Both the position numbers and the translations under genes were made by a program. Below the pieces are notes generated by a model. The model was not told the DNA's origin, searched no databases, and was given only the letters and a program-made list of their open reading frames with translations. Positions 47,370-58,559 of a stretch of 64,000 nucleotides of DNA are shown in pieces. The stretch's first letter is position 1, and each line of letters opens with the position of its first letter. The stretch is from NCBI GenBank assembly GCA_050084515.1, contig CM114271.1, forward strand, positions 46,562,001 to 46,626,000. The letters are read 5' to 3'. The stretch comes from Blasia pusilla. Lineage: Eukaryota; Marchantiophyta; Marchantiopsida; Blasiales.

Positions 47370-49320
47370 TCACCTATATAGAGAAAAACCTCTTCAAGAC
47401 TCACCTTGGGATTTACTAACCTCTCTCCTCACCCAGATCTCCAAGAAATTGACATGTCTTCATAAATTACAAAAGGGATGCCAACAAGTCATCATTATAC
47501 TATGAGATTCTAAGCCTATATGGAGATTCTCTATCATACTACATTATATTTTTTGGCTTGATTTCAACTAGAATTACACTTAACTCTCATTAACAATCAA
47601 GAGCTATCTCTTCCAATCAAGAAAGCCAACCATGGTCCTAAATAACTTCTCTAAAATGATAAGTAACGTAATATGGGCCCGATAATACCAACGTAGGCAA
47701 TAAATTACAACCAATTTTCATACAAGCATGCATATCAATGCTTGACCTCTCTAAGTATGTCACACAAAGTTACTCCTCTCCATTACAAATGACGTGTAAT
47801 AACGGAGTCATAAATTATAGGTTCCAAGTTTATAAAATTGTCTCTTTTCCAAAAGAAAAGAAGAGTGTGTGCTTCTTCAAATCACTCGTCCCAAGTATTT
47901 GCTAGTTTAATGGTTTGTGTGACTTGAGATGTTATGTTTCTTCGTCATCGATCCATGTTCATACACTCTCATACGATAGACATCCCTCATGTGTCAAGGG
48001 GAGATGGAGCAAGATGTTGATCTATCCCAAGTATGAGAAGTACAACAATTAAGAATCCAATCACCATTGATTTCTCAATAGTAATAATTTTGTGTAAGTC
48101 TAAGCACATGAACTCCATTCATTTCTCTCTTTAATGTTGCAATTATTTAGCACTAACTTATTTTGAGAGAAAATTAAACATAAAGGAAATTTGTATTTTT
48201 TTAGGATTTGGTTGTGGAAAAAAAATCTAAAATGTAATGTCTTAAGGGTAGTGAGAAGTTAAGAAAAAATGGTTGCAAGCTAAAGAAAAAAGATCTTTTG
48301 CAAGAAAAAAATAATAATTGATCATTTTTTTAAGATAAAGACATATCTATCTAAGAAGGTGTTTGAAGAGAGTGCATAGTCTCCAATAGCAGTAAAGATT
48401 GATTAAGATGAGGGGGGTTTACCAAACCGAATGTATGTAATCCTAAAAAAAATTTTCAATAGGACTTGTGTAATACTCCTTGGTGTTTGAGAGATCCAAA
48501 ATCAGGGCTATTTCAAATCCTAAACCCATGTAAACTCTATTAAAGTTTTAATTATTTTGTTGTAAAAAACATTTAGAATAAAATTTGGCAAGAAATTAAA
48601 AAATCTAATAATTGTGTCAATAGAGAAAATTATTTCAAAATATAAATCGTAGAAGGTAGTGAAAATTTCAGGAAAAATAGTGGAGGGAAGACAAGGATAT
48701 AATTTTCATAAACCAAAAGTTTAATAATGAATGATGGAACGAACAAAAATTGAGGAGCCTAAGCGTCTCCTGTCCATATCTTTGGTTCTATATCCCTCCT
48801 CTCATATTTGTGCTCTCCATCCATTGGATGATTTCATTCATGTATGTAAGAAGGGTATGACTTTCACTCTTGAATCTTGTGGGTATATGAAAACCTAAAG
48901 ATCTGACAACTCAAAACTTTCGTTCAACCCTTTAGCACAATTTTATTCCTTATGACTATGATTTTGTGATAGTAGGATTTCTCAAAGCATACCTACCCCA
49001 AGTTTTATGACTTAGTCACCAATTCGTAAAAAGAAAAAATAGGGTATTTAAGGAGGTACTTGCTTGGGTTGTAGCACATCACCATAATCCTTGAACACTC
49101 AAATATAAACCTTACATTCTTTAAAAGCAAAAAATATAATAGATGCCACAATTTATTGGTTAGAGGCCACATATGTGTAATCTCTAAAGGCTATGGCTCA
49201 TGGCCCACACAAGGGGACTTTGGGAAGCCCTATTGAGATCACACTAAACTTGTAGATTCCATTGAGAAGCTTGTAGGGACTCAAAATTGTAATAGGGTCT
49301 GAAAGTAAAAAAAATGCACT
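47370..49320. other. AT-rich intergenic DNA
   Basis: Only short frames, none recognised. No repeats identified by eye. Confidence 0.45.
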
Positions 49321-49329
49321 TTCTTATAG

Positions 49330-50034
49330 AAAAAAAGTCTCAAAAAGGATAAAGGAAGGCAACAACATGCCAAGAAGAGAATGAGTCAAGAAACATAAAA
49401 AGAAATTTGCAAGAAGCCATCACAAAAACCAACTCAATGAGCTACATAATGAATAACTTGAAACAAATCTCACAGAAACATTAGACGTTTACATGGATGG
49501 TCAAACAAAAATGGATGACAAGATTAGTGGCTACCAACCACTTCCGCTCGATGTGTCAAATCCAATGCTTGTGCACGTTGTAATGCCACCAGGATATATT
49601 GTCAAAAATAAGTAGTGACTATGGAGAGAGAAGGATTACGATAAGGGACGAGTTGATGATTCTTGAGGAACTAGTGAGCACATCTTTTGAAGAGATAATC
49701 AAAAGACACATATAAGTGCCCAAAAAAATCTACTATGAAAGGAATAAATCCATCGGTAATATGTCTCACCACATAACTCCTTGATTCTTGTTGATGTATT
49801 GGCCACAATAACTTTAGTATATACATCCTGACACACCACATCATAAAATATTCACTTAGCAAACCATCACATCACCCAATAGATGAAAGTCACCTTGGGA
49901 CATAACAAGATAAACTCATTCACAAGAGGTTGCTTGTGTAGTAGAAGGTAGGACGTGTAGTTACTCTTGCCCAACGATATACCTTGTTGTAGGAGCCATC
50001 AATAATATTTCCTCTCTAATCACATTGTGGGTTT
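49330..50034 (-). mobile_element. 5'-truncated LINE tail, relative of the 14.2-kb element
   Basis: Matches the 3' end of the restriction-like-endonuclease LINE at 14,190-14,900 over its whole length in the same order (AAGGCAACAACA..., CTTGTGCACGTTGTAATGCCACC, AAAATAAGTAGTGACTA, GGTTGCTTGTGTAGTAGAAGGTAGGACGTG, CCTCTCTAATCACAT). Homology stops at about 50,030, exactly where the Ty3 terminal module begins. Heavily diverged and full of stops. Confidence 0.75.
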
Positions 50035-50400
50035 TGTCATGACCATACGGATTATGTCGTAGAGTATGGTGTGCTAGTAGAGGCCATTCCTTATGTAGGA
50101 CCATAGTGGCTTGGTAGAAATGCGGTTCCATACATAGGGTTGGGGGTTACTCAGTTGGGGGTGACTTTCCCAGTAGGGCCCGCTCTTAGGTTGGAGGATA
50201 TAAGGTGGAGTGCACTCAAAAAATCGATTCTTTGAGTTGAGCCTTTATGCGTTGGGAGTTAGCCTTGGTAGTGAGTAGAGCTCTTGGCTATGGTGTTTCC
50301 CGCAAGCTTCGACCTAGATTCTCCCATCGTGGAGTGGGTTTGGCTCGATTGTATGTGATTGTATATGTGTTTTATGACAGTACGTCTTTCACGGATTTCA
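50035..50400 (+). repeat. 5' terminal module a1 of the young Ty3 element
   Basis: Starts TGTCATGACCATACGGATTA directly after the LINE tail and ends GGATTTCA, giving TG...CA borders. Its first 63 bp are identical to 63,938-64,000 at the window end, as expected for the two ends of one element. It matches the a2 module at 53,558-53,924 (inverted). No b module precedes or follows it: the sequence goes directly into the leader. Confidence 0.75.
50197..50205 (+). promoter_or_regulatory. TATA-like element in module a1
   Basis: GGATATAAGG, kept at the same place in the inverted a2 module (complement at about 53,755-53,765). It is a candidate core promoter for the retroelement transcript. Confidence 0.5.
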
Positions 50401-51983
50401 CTCAAAGAACTGCAGTTGATCGATGGTAGCTTCGATTGTAGATCAGTAGGATTTGGTTAGGGCTGATTGTGTACTCAACCGTGGATGTTCGTGGCTTGTG
50501 GCCTATGTTGGAGGTGTGAATCTGGTGCGTGGTTGGTTGGGAAAGAAGCGCCTTGCTGAGAGCTTTCCAACGCGCTTTAGATCGCCGGATTTCGTCAAGG
50601 GAGTTGGAAGTTATCAAGGATTGAAGATTCTGGTTCGTGTTCGACGGTTTTCTGATGTGGAGAACTTGGAGTGCGGAAGCTCTATTGAAGTTCATCCAGA
50701 TCGGGTGAGAGGTTCCTGCTGCTACTTGTATTGTGATCTCATGTGAATCTATCTGCTCGAGTGTGTGGAGCGTTGCGGATTTCTGCGTGCATGAAACTTG
50801 GCGGAAGCGCTGTCGGATTTACGATTCTGGAGGTGTATGGACAGCAAGTTTGTCTGATTTTTAGCTCGGAGTACAGAGCTCGGTTGTAGCTGATTTTTTG
50901 TGGAGAGATAGCTATGGTGGTCAATTGAATTTTGGTTGAAATATATTTGATTTCAATCACGGATTTGTGAAGTAATTTCTGATCGAAATTTCACGGACTA
51001 GCTCAAGGTCTGGCTATGGTGGACAGCGGATCGGAGGGGCTGGTTGGTTGGTGACTCGTTCATTGTTGGAGACGCCTATCCCGTTGGAGGCGCCCTGGTT
51101 GAGCCTCGAGCCATGTCTCGGAGTTTTGAGGCTTCGAGGCTTCGAGGCAACTCGTGGTAGCTCGGGGCGAGTGGGCGTGAGAGGCGGAGTAAGGAGCAAG
51201 GAGCAAGGAGCAAGCAAGCAAGTTCAACTGGAGTTTTATGGCCCTGACCAGGATCACTTTGAGTGGAAATCCGTTATAGGTGGTTTGAATTAATATTTTT
51301 GCAAACGGCACGTAGCAGGTTTTATACTTGCTTGCTTGGGCGTGAAGCAATTTTTGCAGGATTTGGGATTTGAGTTTTGCATAACTGGTCACCCATCTTT
51401 GGGCTATTCTACCTAGAGGACGCTTAACTGTTGGGTTCTTAACTATGCCAGTGTACACACTGTTGTAGCTCATTTGGTGTTGTTCGGAGATGTGTTAGGC
51501 ACTTTATGCATCTCAGGTTTTTGGTTGATGTACCTCTAGCGCATAGTACGGTGTAGCCTCTCCATACAGGTGATATTTTCAGGTGCTGTGAGTTCGACTA
51601 GCACGTCATCGACCCGCGGCGGAGTAGCTATTGCGTTAGAATTGTGTGGTGGGTTTTGTGGATTCAGGGGGCACCACCTTTGGTGGATTATGTTACCTTG
51701 AATTCCATTTGCGATTGGAGGGTTGTCGTTGGACTTCCTGTGTTTGGATCCCCTCCATCGGTGCTTCTTGCTAGCGCGCCCATTGTTAGGGTAGACGCTG
51801 ATTTCCAGAGTAGTGTTACTCCTGTGTGCTACTGATAGTGAGGCTGGAGTGATGACGAGTAGACCGTGGGAGGCTTCTTGTGGTGATGAGAGGTTAGGTT
51901 GCCTACACCCATAGCTAGTAGAGCTACACTAGTAGAGCGACATCGACGTCACTTGGTAATTTGGTGGTGGTGCGGCATCGGCA
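50401..51983 (+). other. Long untranslated leader of the young Ty3 element
   Basis: About 1.6 kb between module a1 and gag with no convincing coding frame; frames on both strands are short and overlapping. A primer-binding site was not identified: the sequence after a1 (CTCAAAGAACTGCAGTTGAT) does not match the common tRNA-iMet site. Runs such as AAGGAGCAAGGAGCAAGGAG (about 51,190) are local repeats. Confidence 0.5.
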
Positions 51984-53450
51984 TTGGTCATCACGGAGTT
52001 GTCGGGTGGTCTGGTTGGGGACCGTGGTGCGGACAGTGGTGGTTTCACACGGAGTGGATTTAGGTATCGGCTACCTTTTCCACTTCCGACGGTTGATGAA
52101 GAGGAGGACGAGGGTGTTCCAAACACCGAGTCTTCTACGTTGTTATCGAGTGTTGCAGCTCCATTGATTTGGGACATGGACGGTGGATATGGAGCCATGA
52201 AGGGCCCACGATGATACTCGGGTGCAGTGGGCACCATTGAGTTGGAGGACTTCATGCAGGAGTTTGATACGTGGTGTGATATGCAGATGTTGCGGAACGC
52301 CACGTTGTTTACATCCTTCTTGGCTTGGAAGGGGTTGTTTCAGCACTTGGAAGGACCACCCATGGATGATTACCATGAGTTTAGGAAGGACCATGTTGCT
52401 GAGATTGAGGCATGGAGACAATATTGGTCTCCAGGCTATGTGTCTATCACCCATGGTGGTATTGGTAGTAGTGCTCCTACTATGCCAGCCAGCCCGACGT
52501 TGAGTGGTACGAGTACGAGCCGGAGTGGGGGTACCAATGGAGGTACTAGTGGGGGTACTAGTGGAGGTTCTAGTGCCCCACTATCGTTCAGCCCGGTTGC
52601 AGAGTTCTTCAAGAGGTTGAAGAAGAACTATCAGGGAGTGAAGACGGAGAAGTTGAGGAATCTTTAGGACTTTGAGCGAAAGACTGGTGAGAGTCTTCGT
52701 GAGGCATACATTCGTATCACGCTGATTTCGATTACCAAGGTGTGCGAGGATCGAGGCGATCCATTTTTGGTATGGGATCTTGGAGAGAGATTTGCGCCGC
52801 AGGGTACGTGATGCTACTCTTATGAGTGATGATTCACCCACATTGACCCATGTATTTGCTTTATCTGAGAAGATTGAGCTTAACATGATGAAGGAGAGAG
52901 TGGTGACATCCGCATTCAGTAGGGATACAACTACTACTTCTCGTGTTCAGCCGCCCACCTCACAGTCTCGTAGTAGTGGTGGTGGTAGTAGTAGTGGGAG
53001 TCGTGGGGGGTACACACGACCTCAGTCAAGTCCTAGAGGGACACTTGCGCAGAGACCATTGCCTTCATTTGCTGCCCCGCAGCAGGGCGATCATGTTGGA
53101 CATGTGGAGGTGATCATGTTAGGAAGTTTTGTCCCCAAGAGGATGGGAGACGGACTTTGGAGGATGGGCCTCAGTCGGCCCCAACTAAGTGTGATGATTG
53201 TGGGAGACCAGGTCATCCTCGAGAGCGTTGCTTTGATCTTCATCCAGAGTTGAGATCAGGCCGCGGCCGTGGTGGAGTAGCTCTGAGAGGCCGAGGTGGT
53301 AGAGGTGGTAGGGGTGGACCAATGGTTGGAGAGCCTACGGTGGCTACCCCTACCACTACGACAGAGTCAGCTATGGCTACCAGGATTGAGCAGTTGGAGC
53401 AGAAGTTGGCTACTATGGCTGGTATCCAGCATAGATCAGGTTCGGGAGCA
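51984..53450 (+). pseudogene. Ty3/gypsy Gag with two zinc knuckles, broken
   Basis: Structural protein that forms the virus-like particle and packages the RNA. A likely N-terminal part (51,984-52,214: acidic VDEEEDEGVPNTESS) leads through a stop and shift to the capsid-like frame at 52,227-52,667 (GTIELEDFMQEFDTWCDMQM; GPPMDDYHEFRKDHVAE; GGTNGGTSGG linker; AEFFKRLKKNYQGVKTEKL). After further stops comes a Ser/Arg/Gly-rich region and two CCHC knuckles: CWTCGGDHVRKFC (about 53,091-53,130, other frame) and CDDCGRPGHPRERC (about 53,190-53,231). The end is RGRGG-rich plus a short coiled stretch (RIEQLEQKLATM). The reading stops at GSGAG, where the inverted copy's b2 module starts (53,453). At least three breaks; not functional. 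Confidence 0.75.
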
Positions 53451-53452
53451 GG

Positions 53453-54032
53453 TGTCGTGCGAATCCACATCGTCATACAACATACATCGCTGACATACCA
53501 TACGCACATACATACATAACATAGACGAGAGTATCCACAAAGGCAAGTGTACCACAATTGAAATGCGTGAAAGACCTACTGTCATAAAACACGTTTACAA
53601 TCACATACAATCGAGCAAAGCCCACTCCACGATGGGAGAATCTAGGTCGAAGCTTGCGGGAAACACCATAGCCAAGAGCTCTACTCACTACCAAGGCTAA
53701 CTCCCAAGCATAGCAGGCTCAACTCAAAGAATGATGTTCTTTGAGGGCAAGCCACCTTATATCCTCCAACCTAAGAGCGGGCCCTACTAGGAAAGTCACC
53801 CCCAAGTGAGTAACCCCCAACCCTATGTATGGAACCACATCTCTACCAAGCCACTACGGTCCTACATAAGGAATGGCCTCTACCAAAGACACCATACTCT
53901 ACGACATAATCCGTATGGTCATGGCGGTGTCGTGCGAATCCACATCGTCATACAACATACATCGCTGACATACCATACGCACATACATACATAACATAGA
54001 CGAGAGTATCCACAAACGCAAGTGTACCACAA
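53453..54032 (-). repeat. 3' terminal repeats b1-a2-b2 of the inverted young element
   Basis: In element orientation: b1 54,032-53,927 (starts TTGTGGTACACTTGCG, ends GATTCGCACGACA), spacer CC, a2 about 53,924-53,558 (starts GCCATGACCATACGG), b2 53,557-53,453 (ends GATTCGCACGACA). The two b modules (~105 bp) differ at one position as far as I can see. The element border is ...GCACGACA, an imperfect inverted match to TGTCATG at the 5' border. Confidence 0.85.
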
Positions 54033-54044
54033 CTCGCCCCCCTA
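54033..54044 (-). other. Polypurine tract of the inverted element
   Basis: The minus strand reads TAGGGGGGCGAG directly before b1. The plus-strand copy has TAGGGGGCGAG at 63,821-63,831. Confidence 0.7.
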
Positions 54045-54205
54045 ACTGGCGGTTAGGTCCCTCTAACTCCCAGGTAGCCCTATACATCTACTACATGCTA
54101 TACACCTTCTTGGGTGCCCGAATCAGAAGGCCGGGTGCTAGGTTGCCCCATCGTTAGTCGCACATCGTAATCCATATCATGCAAAGATCAAGTCATCTAC
54201 CTCTC

Positions 54206-55495
54206 CTAAGTACATCGAGGACAAACCCACCTTCCAGTAGGAACAACATCCAAACGTGGAGTCAAACACATCATGTGCCAACCCCTAGAACACCGATCAC
54301 ACACCAACATACGGGTTGCGTTACCAGCAGACCCACACAACATGCACCTCAAGCTAGCACGTATCATGGCTAAGCTTGGGTCAACAATACCATCCACATT
54401 TGGAAGATGACATGGCGCACAATTACGCACATGGTCCTTCCAAACAACTCCATCACGACCCTCCAACATGAGAACTCGAAGCTAACACCTCACACACTCG
54501 TAAAATAGTGCGGCTGCCATCACATCCAACGTTGTCGGGCAATCTGCTGCAAATAGACATAGTCCCCACATGGAACCTACTGAATCGATGGTAGATAACC
54601 TCCACTCGAATGGTTGCATACCGCAACGTATCCTGTGTTGAGCAATGGCAAGATTCTCAAAGGTTGTTGGCATAACTCTCCGAAGAGCTCCGCCCCGAGA
54701 ACACACCCTCATCCACATCTCGGGTCATCAAGGTTCACCACCTCACTAGACTCGACAATTCTTTCTTTGGCAAGTCAAGATCTCGACCGTATAACAGAAA
54801 ATAAGGTGAGAAGGAAGCCAAGGATGCTTGGCGATCGAACCTATATCCCATGGCTAACCATGGCAAGCTCGAATATCCTGTCTCCAAGATGCCCTTCAGA
54901 GGCCATACTTGCGCAATGCCCTCTTCACCGTCGAACCACATGCTCAGCCAAACCATCCGCCTCTGGATGATCTCGAGGCGTGGTCCGATGATCAATCAAC
55001 GCCTTGTCACACAAGACATGAAACTCACCTGAAACTCAGACCCTGGTCGGTCAAGACACTTCAGTGGTGCACCAAAATGACTAAGCACTCTATCCAAACG
55101 CATACGCCGTTCCTCACTTGCCTTGTCCGGTAATGCCACCAACTCAATCCACTTGGAGAAGTGCTCCACCATCACCAACACATATCGATGATGTAAATGC
55201 GGTGAACGGTAACGGTCCCGCAAAGTCCACACTCCAACGGTAACCCAACCCCATAATAGGCAAGGGGTGTAATTGTGGTGTAGGGGCATTAAATGATGCC
55301 CTCACCGGTCACAAACCATACAACGTGACACGAATGCTGCACCTGAGTATGCATGCCACGCCACCAATCTTGGCCAAGGAGTAAGCTATACGCACGCTTT
55401 ACCCCAAAATGTCCCAACTCCTCATGGACATGTCGCACAATCGCTCTCTCTCGAGCCAAATGTGGCACTACTCGTACTCTACCATCCTCCCACAC
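54206..55495 (-). pseudogene. Ty3 integrase with C-terminal PHD finger (inverted copy), broken
   Basis: Integrase inserts the element's DNA into the host genome. The zinc-binding start is readable at 55,495-55,289 (HVHEELGHFGVKRAYSLLL...). The DDE core follows in pieces (HRYVLVMVEHFSKWIELVAL at 55,190-55,130; the later D and E regions are shifted). Next come PWLAMGYRFDRQASLASFSPY (54,900-54,830) and the post-core region WMRVCSRGGALRRVMPTTFE. The final frame 54,469-54,206 has VWKDHVRNCAPCHLPNVDG and a full PHD finger: CMLC, CDRC, H and C of GWHMMC, CPRC (Cys4-His-Cys3). PHD fingers bind histone H3 tails, so this domain may steer integration. Several frameshifts disable this copy. Confidence 0.85.
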
Positions 55496-55528
55496 GCGGA
55501 GAATATGTGTTCCCTCAATCGATACCTC

Positions 55529-57173
55529 TTAGCACGTTGAAGAACACGGTCTCGCTCCTTGGCACTCACTATGCCTGGCACCCTCTTTGGTCCGTAGGAA
55601 CTCCAACACCAACGCATCATCATGAATATCACGCTGATCCGTACCACCATCTCCAACCTTAGGATCTGAAGGCTGGCCGTCTACCCTCTGACTAGAGTAA
55701 GATATCATGTGGTCCTCCATACTAGAGTCCACCCCTAACCAACATAAAAAGGCGGATGCATGCCAACCTGGCACCATCTCCTCATCAACCTCGCCATGCC
55801 ATCTAGCCCCAGTTGTATCCTCTTGGCTAGTACATGGGTTCCTACTCAACCCATCAACATCAAGGTTGGCAACTCCAGGTCTATGTACCACCTGGAAGTC
55901 ATACTCCTGTAAGATAAGAGCCCACCGTGCAAGCTTCCTTGTAAGCTTGTCCGACTCCATCAACCACTTGAGCGGCCGGTGATCAGTAACAAGGGTAAAC
56001 TGTGTGCCAAACAAGTAACACCTAAAGTGTGCCACAGCCCACACTATTGCCAAGCACTCTCCCTCATATGAACTATAGCGCGACTCCGCTGCATTATTCG
56101 AACGACTTGCATAGGCCACCACAAACTCCATGTGCTCATCATCATATTGTGTCAACACCGCTCCAAGTCCCAACCTACTCCAATCAGTGTGTAACTGGAA
56201 TGGGCGCCCTCTGATAGGTCTCCTCAAGATAGGCGCCGCCACCAACTGGGCCTTAAGCTCCACAAAAGCTCTCTCTTGATCATCTCCCCAGTGCCACTCT
56301 TGATATGATTTCAGCAATTGGTTCAAAGGCTTTGCCATAGCACTAAATCCCTTCACATACCTCCGATAGTAGTTCGCCAATCCCATGAATGCTCGAACTC
56401 TACTCACATCTACCGGACGCGGAATAAGTGCAATAGCCTCCACCTTTGCTTGCTGAACTCCCAAACCACCTGGATAGATCACATAACCCAAGTACTCAAC
56501 ATCCTCATGGAAGAACTTACACTTTCCTGGATGCAAACGTAGACCATGAGCTTTCAACCGCTCAAACACCATCTGCAAATGTATTTGATGCTCCTCCACC
56601 GTGTTACTGAACACCAAGATATCATCAATGTAACACCGAACAAAATCCAACCCTGCTAGGATCCTGTCCATCACTCTTTGAAACTCGGAAGGTGCATTCT
56701 TCAACCCAAAGGGTAAGAATTTCCACTGGTACAAACAATCCTTGCCATGAGAGTTGACATCCCAAAATCGTTGTCTTGGCCTTGTCACTCTCCCGAATCG
56801 GCAATTGATGGTATCCTGCCCGAAGATCCAAAGTACTGAAAATCTTTGCCTGTCCCACCACATCAAAGATCTCCTCAGGTGTAGGCATGGCATACCTATC
56901 GGCCTTGGTTTGCCGATTGATAGGACGGTAATCTCCACACATCCGCCTATCCGTGTAGTTGCCATGCATATCCTTTTTAGCAGGCATGATAGTGGTTGAT
57001 GCATACTCTCCATGCGACAACTCCACTAATCCAGCCTCCAAAAGGTCCAACGTCCTACTCTGAATCAAGTCCCTCTCCATATCACTATATCGGTAGGGAC
57101 GACAGAAGATTGGCGTATCACTAGCCAAATCAATCCGTATACCGGGTCCAACCAGAGAACCCAACTCCTTCAT
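55529..57173 (-). pseudogene. Ty3 reverse transcriptase and RNase H (inverted copy), one frameshift
   Basis: RT copies element RNA into DNA, and RNase H removes the RNA. The frame from 57,173 carries PGIRIDLASDTPIFCRPYR, RRMCGDYRPINRQT and STLDLRAGYHQLPIRESDKA. A net 2-base deletion near 56,770 shifts into the long frame that runs to 55,529: LPFGLKNAPSEFQRVMD, the catalytic CYIDDILVFS, KCKFFHEDVEYLGYVI, RVRAFMGLANYYRRYVKGF; then RNase H with LHTDWSRLGLGAVL, YSSYEGECLAIVWAVAHF and TDHRPLKWLMES. Gene order places it directly after the methyltransferase, in the same polyprotein. The plus-strand copy lacks this particular deletion. Confidence 0.9.
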
Positions 57174-57479
57174 GCTAAAGGCAAAACAACTCCTATAAGC
57201 ACGTAGGAGGCTGTGTCAGCGTCGTTTCTCACCTCCCGTAGCTTGGGCCCAAGTAATGGCTCCCAAGTCTCCTCCTTTGGCACACTAGAGGGAGAGGCGA
57301 TGCCATTGTCTGCTCATAACCCCCTCACAAGATGGTACACCCTTAGCTACACCATCATCCGAGCAAATAACTCCTCCACCAAAGCATGAGCAACCAACTC
57401 CACATGCCCACCATTACATCCCATCTACTCCAAGGATGCAAAATACTACTCTCCTCTTGACCGATGCCTCTACCGTCCC

Positions 57480-58553
57480 GGTAGCCATCGAGCTCATTAC
57501 AAGGGGTGGAAGACCCATGACATAGTCCGAAGTCGATTTGCTCGGCCATACCAAGACTCAAAATCCAAGTCAAACAATTCAGGTCCATGGCGACCCAACA
57601 CATGACGTCGTGAAGCCTCGAAATAGAAGCAACATTTGTCACACCGATGCAAATCCCATCGCACGCTCTCTCTCATCAGCGTTAGGCTCCACCAATTGTC
57701 GCACATGAGAATCCCATACAAGCCCCCAGGACCACCTTCCTGTAGGCATGTGACGAGGAAAACTCACAAATGTGGGTAGTGCCATCTAGGGGTGGCCCAC
57801 ACGGTTCACCTTGCCATGGGTGACCGATCAATAACCCTCACCACTTGAGAAAGTCGCCCAAGATATCAAGATACTATCCATTGTAAGGCGAGATCATTGC
57901 CTTTGCATCATATGCTCGACGTAGAACCTCCCTAGGCAACAAGTTTGTCCACCACAAGCGTGGGCGATGTGCACGTGAGCCAACTCGCATTGCATCCAAC
58001 AACACCGCTGGTCCAATCCAAGACCGCACCTCATGAACACTCGCCATCATCCGGGTCCGAGTGTCACCCAACAATGGAACATTCTCCAAAATGCTAAGCT
58101 AGAGCACGCGCTTGCGATGAACATTGAAGATGTCGTAACACCCGTAACATCTCCCAAAACAATCGAGCTAGGGTCATGTAATCCCTCACCACGACCAAAG
58201 ACGTGTATGACATCTCGACATGGCCATCCGATGCAAATCACCAAATCCACAGGACCAACCTCTCAAGGTCCTGCGCTCAACAATGCAATGTGTGATGGTA
58301 AAGCATCGGTACCCACGAATAGCTAATGGCGGCAACAATGGGGGGATACCTCCATCAAGCGACCAATATGTGGATGAGACTCTCGGTGGGCGACCGTCTC
58401 ATCTCGCTCCACATACACGTATATCCCTAAGAGGAATACCGGCTGCAACATGGATGCATTACCAAACGTGCTGATCCCACCAAAGAGATCTAACACACAA
58501 ATTGCCCTATGTTGGCGAGTGGGATCTTGCCATACAATGGGTGTAGTATCCAA
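57480..58553 (-). pseudogene. Retrotransposon-encoded C5-cytosine DNA methyltransferase (Dnmt3-like order), broken
   Basis: Such enzymes transfer methyl from S-adenosylmethionine to carbon 5 of cytosine. The motifs occur in canonical order: I LDLFGGISTFG (58,493-58,460), II YVERDE, IV GWPCRDV with the catalytic Cys at about 58,220, then GRGEGLHDPSS, VI ENVPLLGD (58,086-58,063), VIII RPRLWWTNLLP, and a target-recognition stretch (SQVVRV.DRSPMAVVN in the sister copy). Then IX ADERERAMGF-like text (shifted here) and X near MDLNCLTWILSLGM. The order I-to-X argues against a DRM source, since DRM enzymes are permuted. It lies between protease and RT in one polyprotein. Several frameshifts and stops (for example an extra base just before motif VI) make this copy inactive. 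PC and ENV catalytic motifs are kept. Confidence 0.85.
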
Positions 58554-58559
58554 AGGGGA

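Noticed and set aside
57480-58553. Methyltransferase as a host DRM or CMT gene hit by retroelements
   Set aside because: Motif order is canonical rather than the DRM permutation, there is no chromodomain as in CMT, and two copies sit at the same place between protease and RT in the same orientation.
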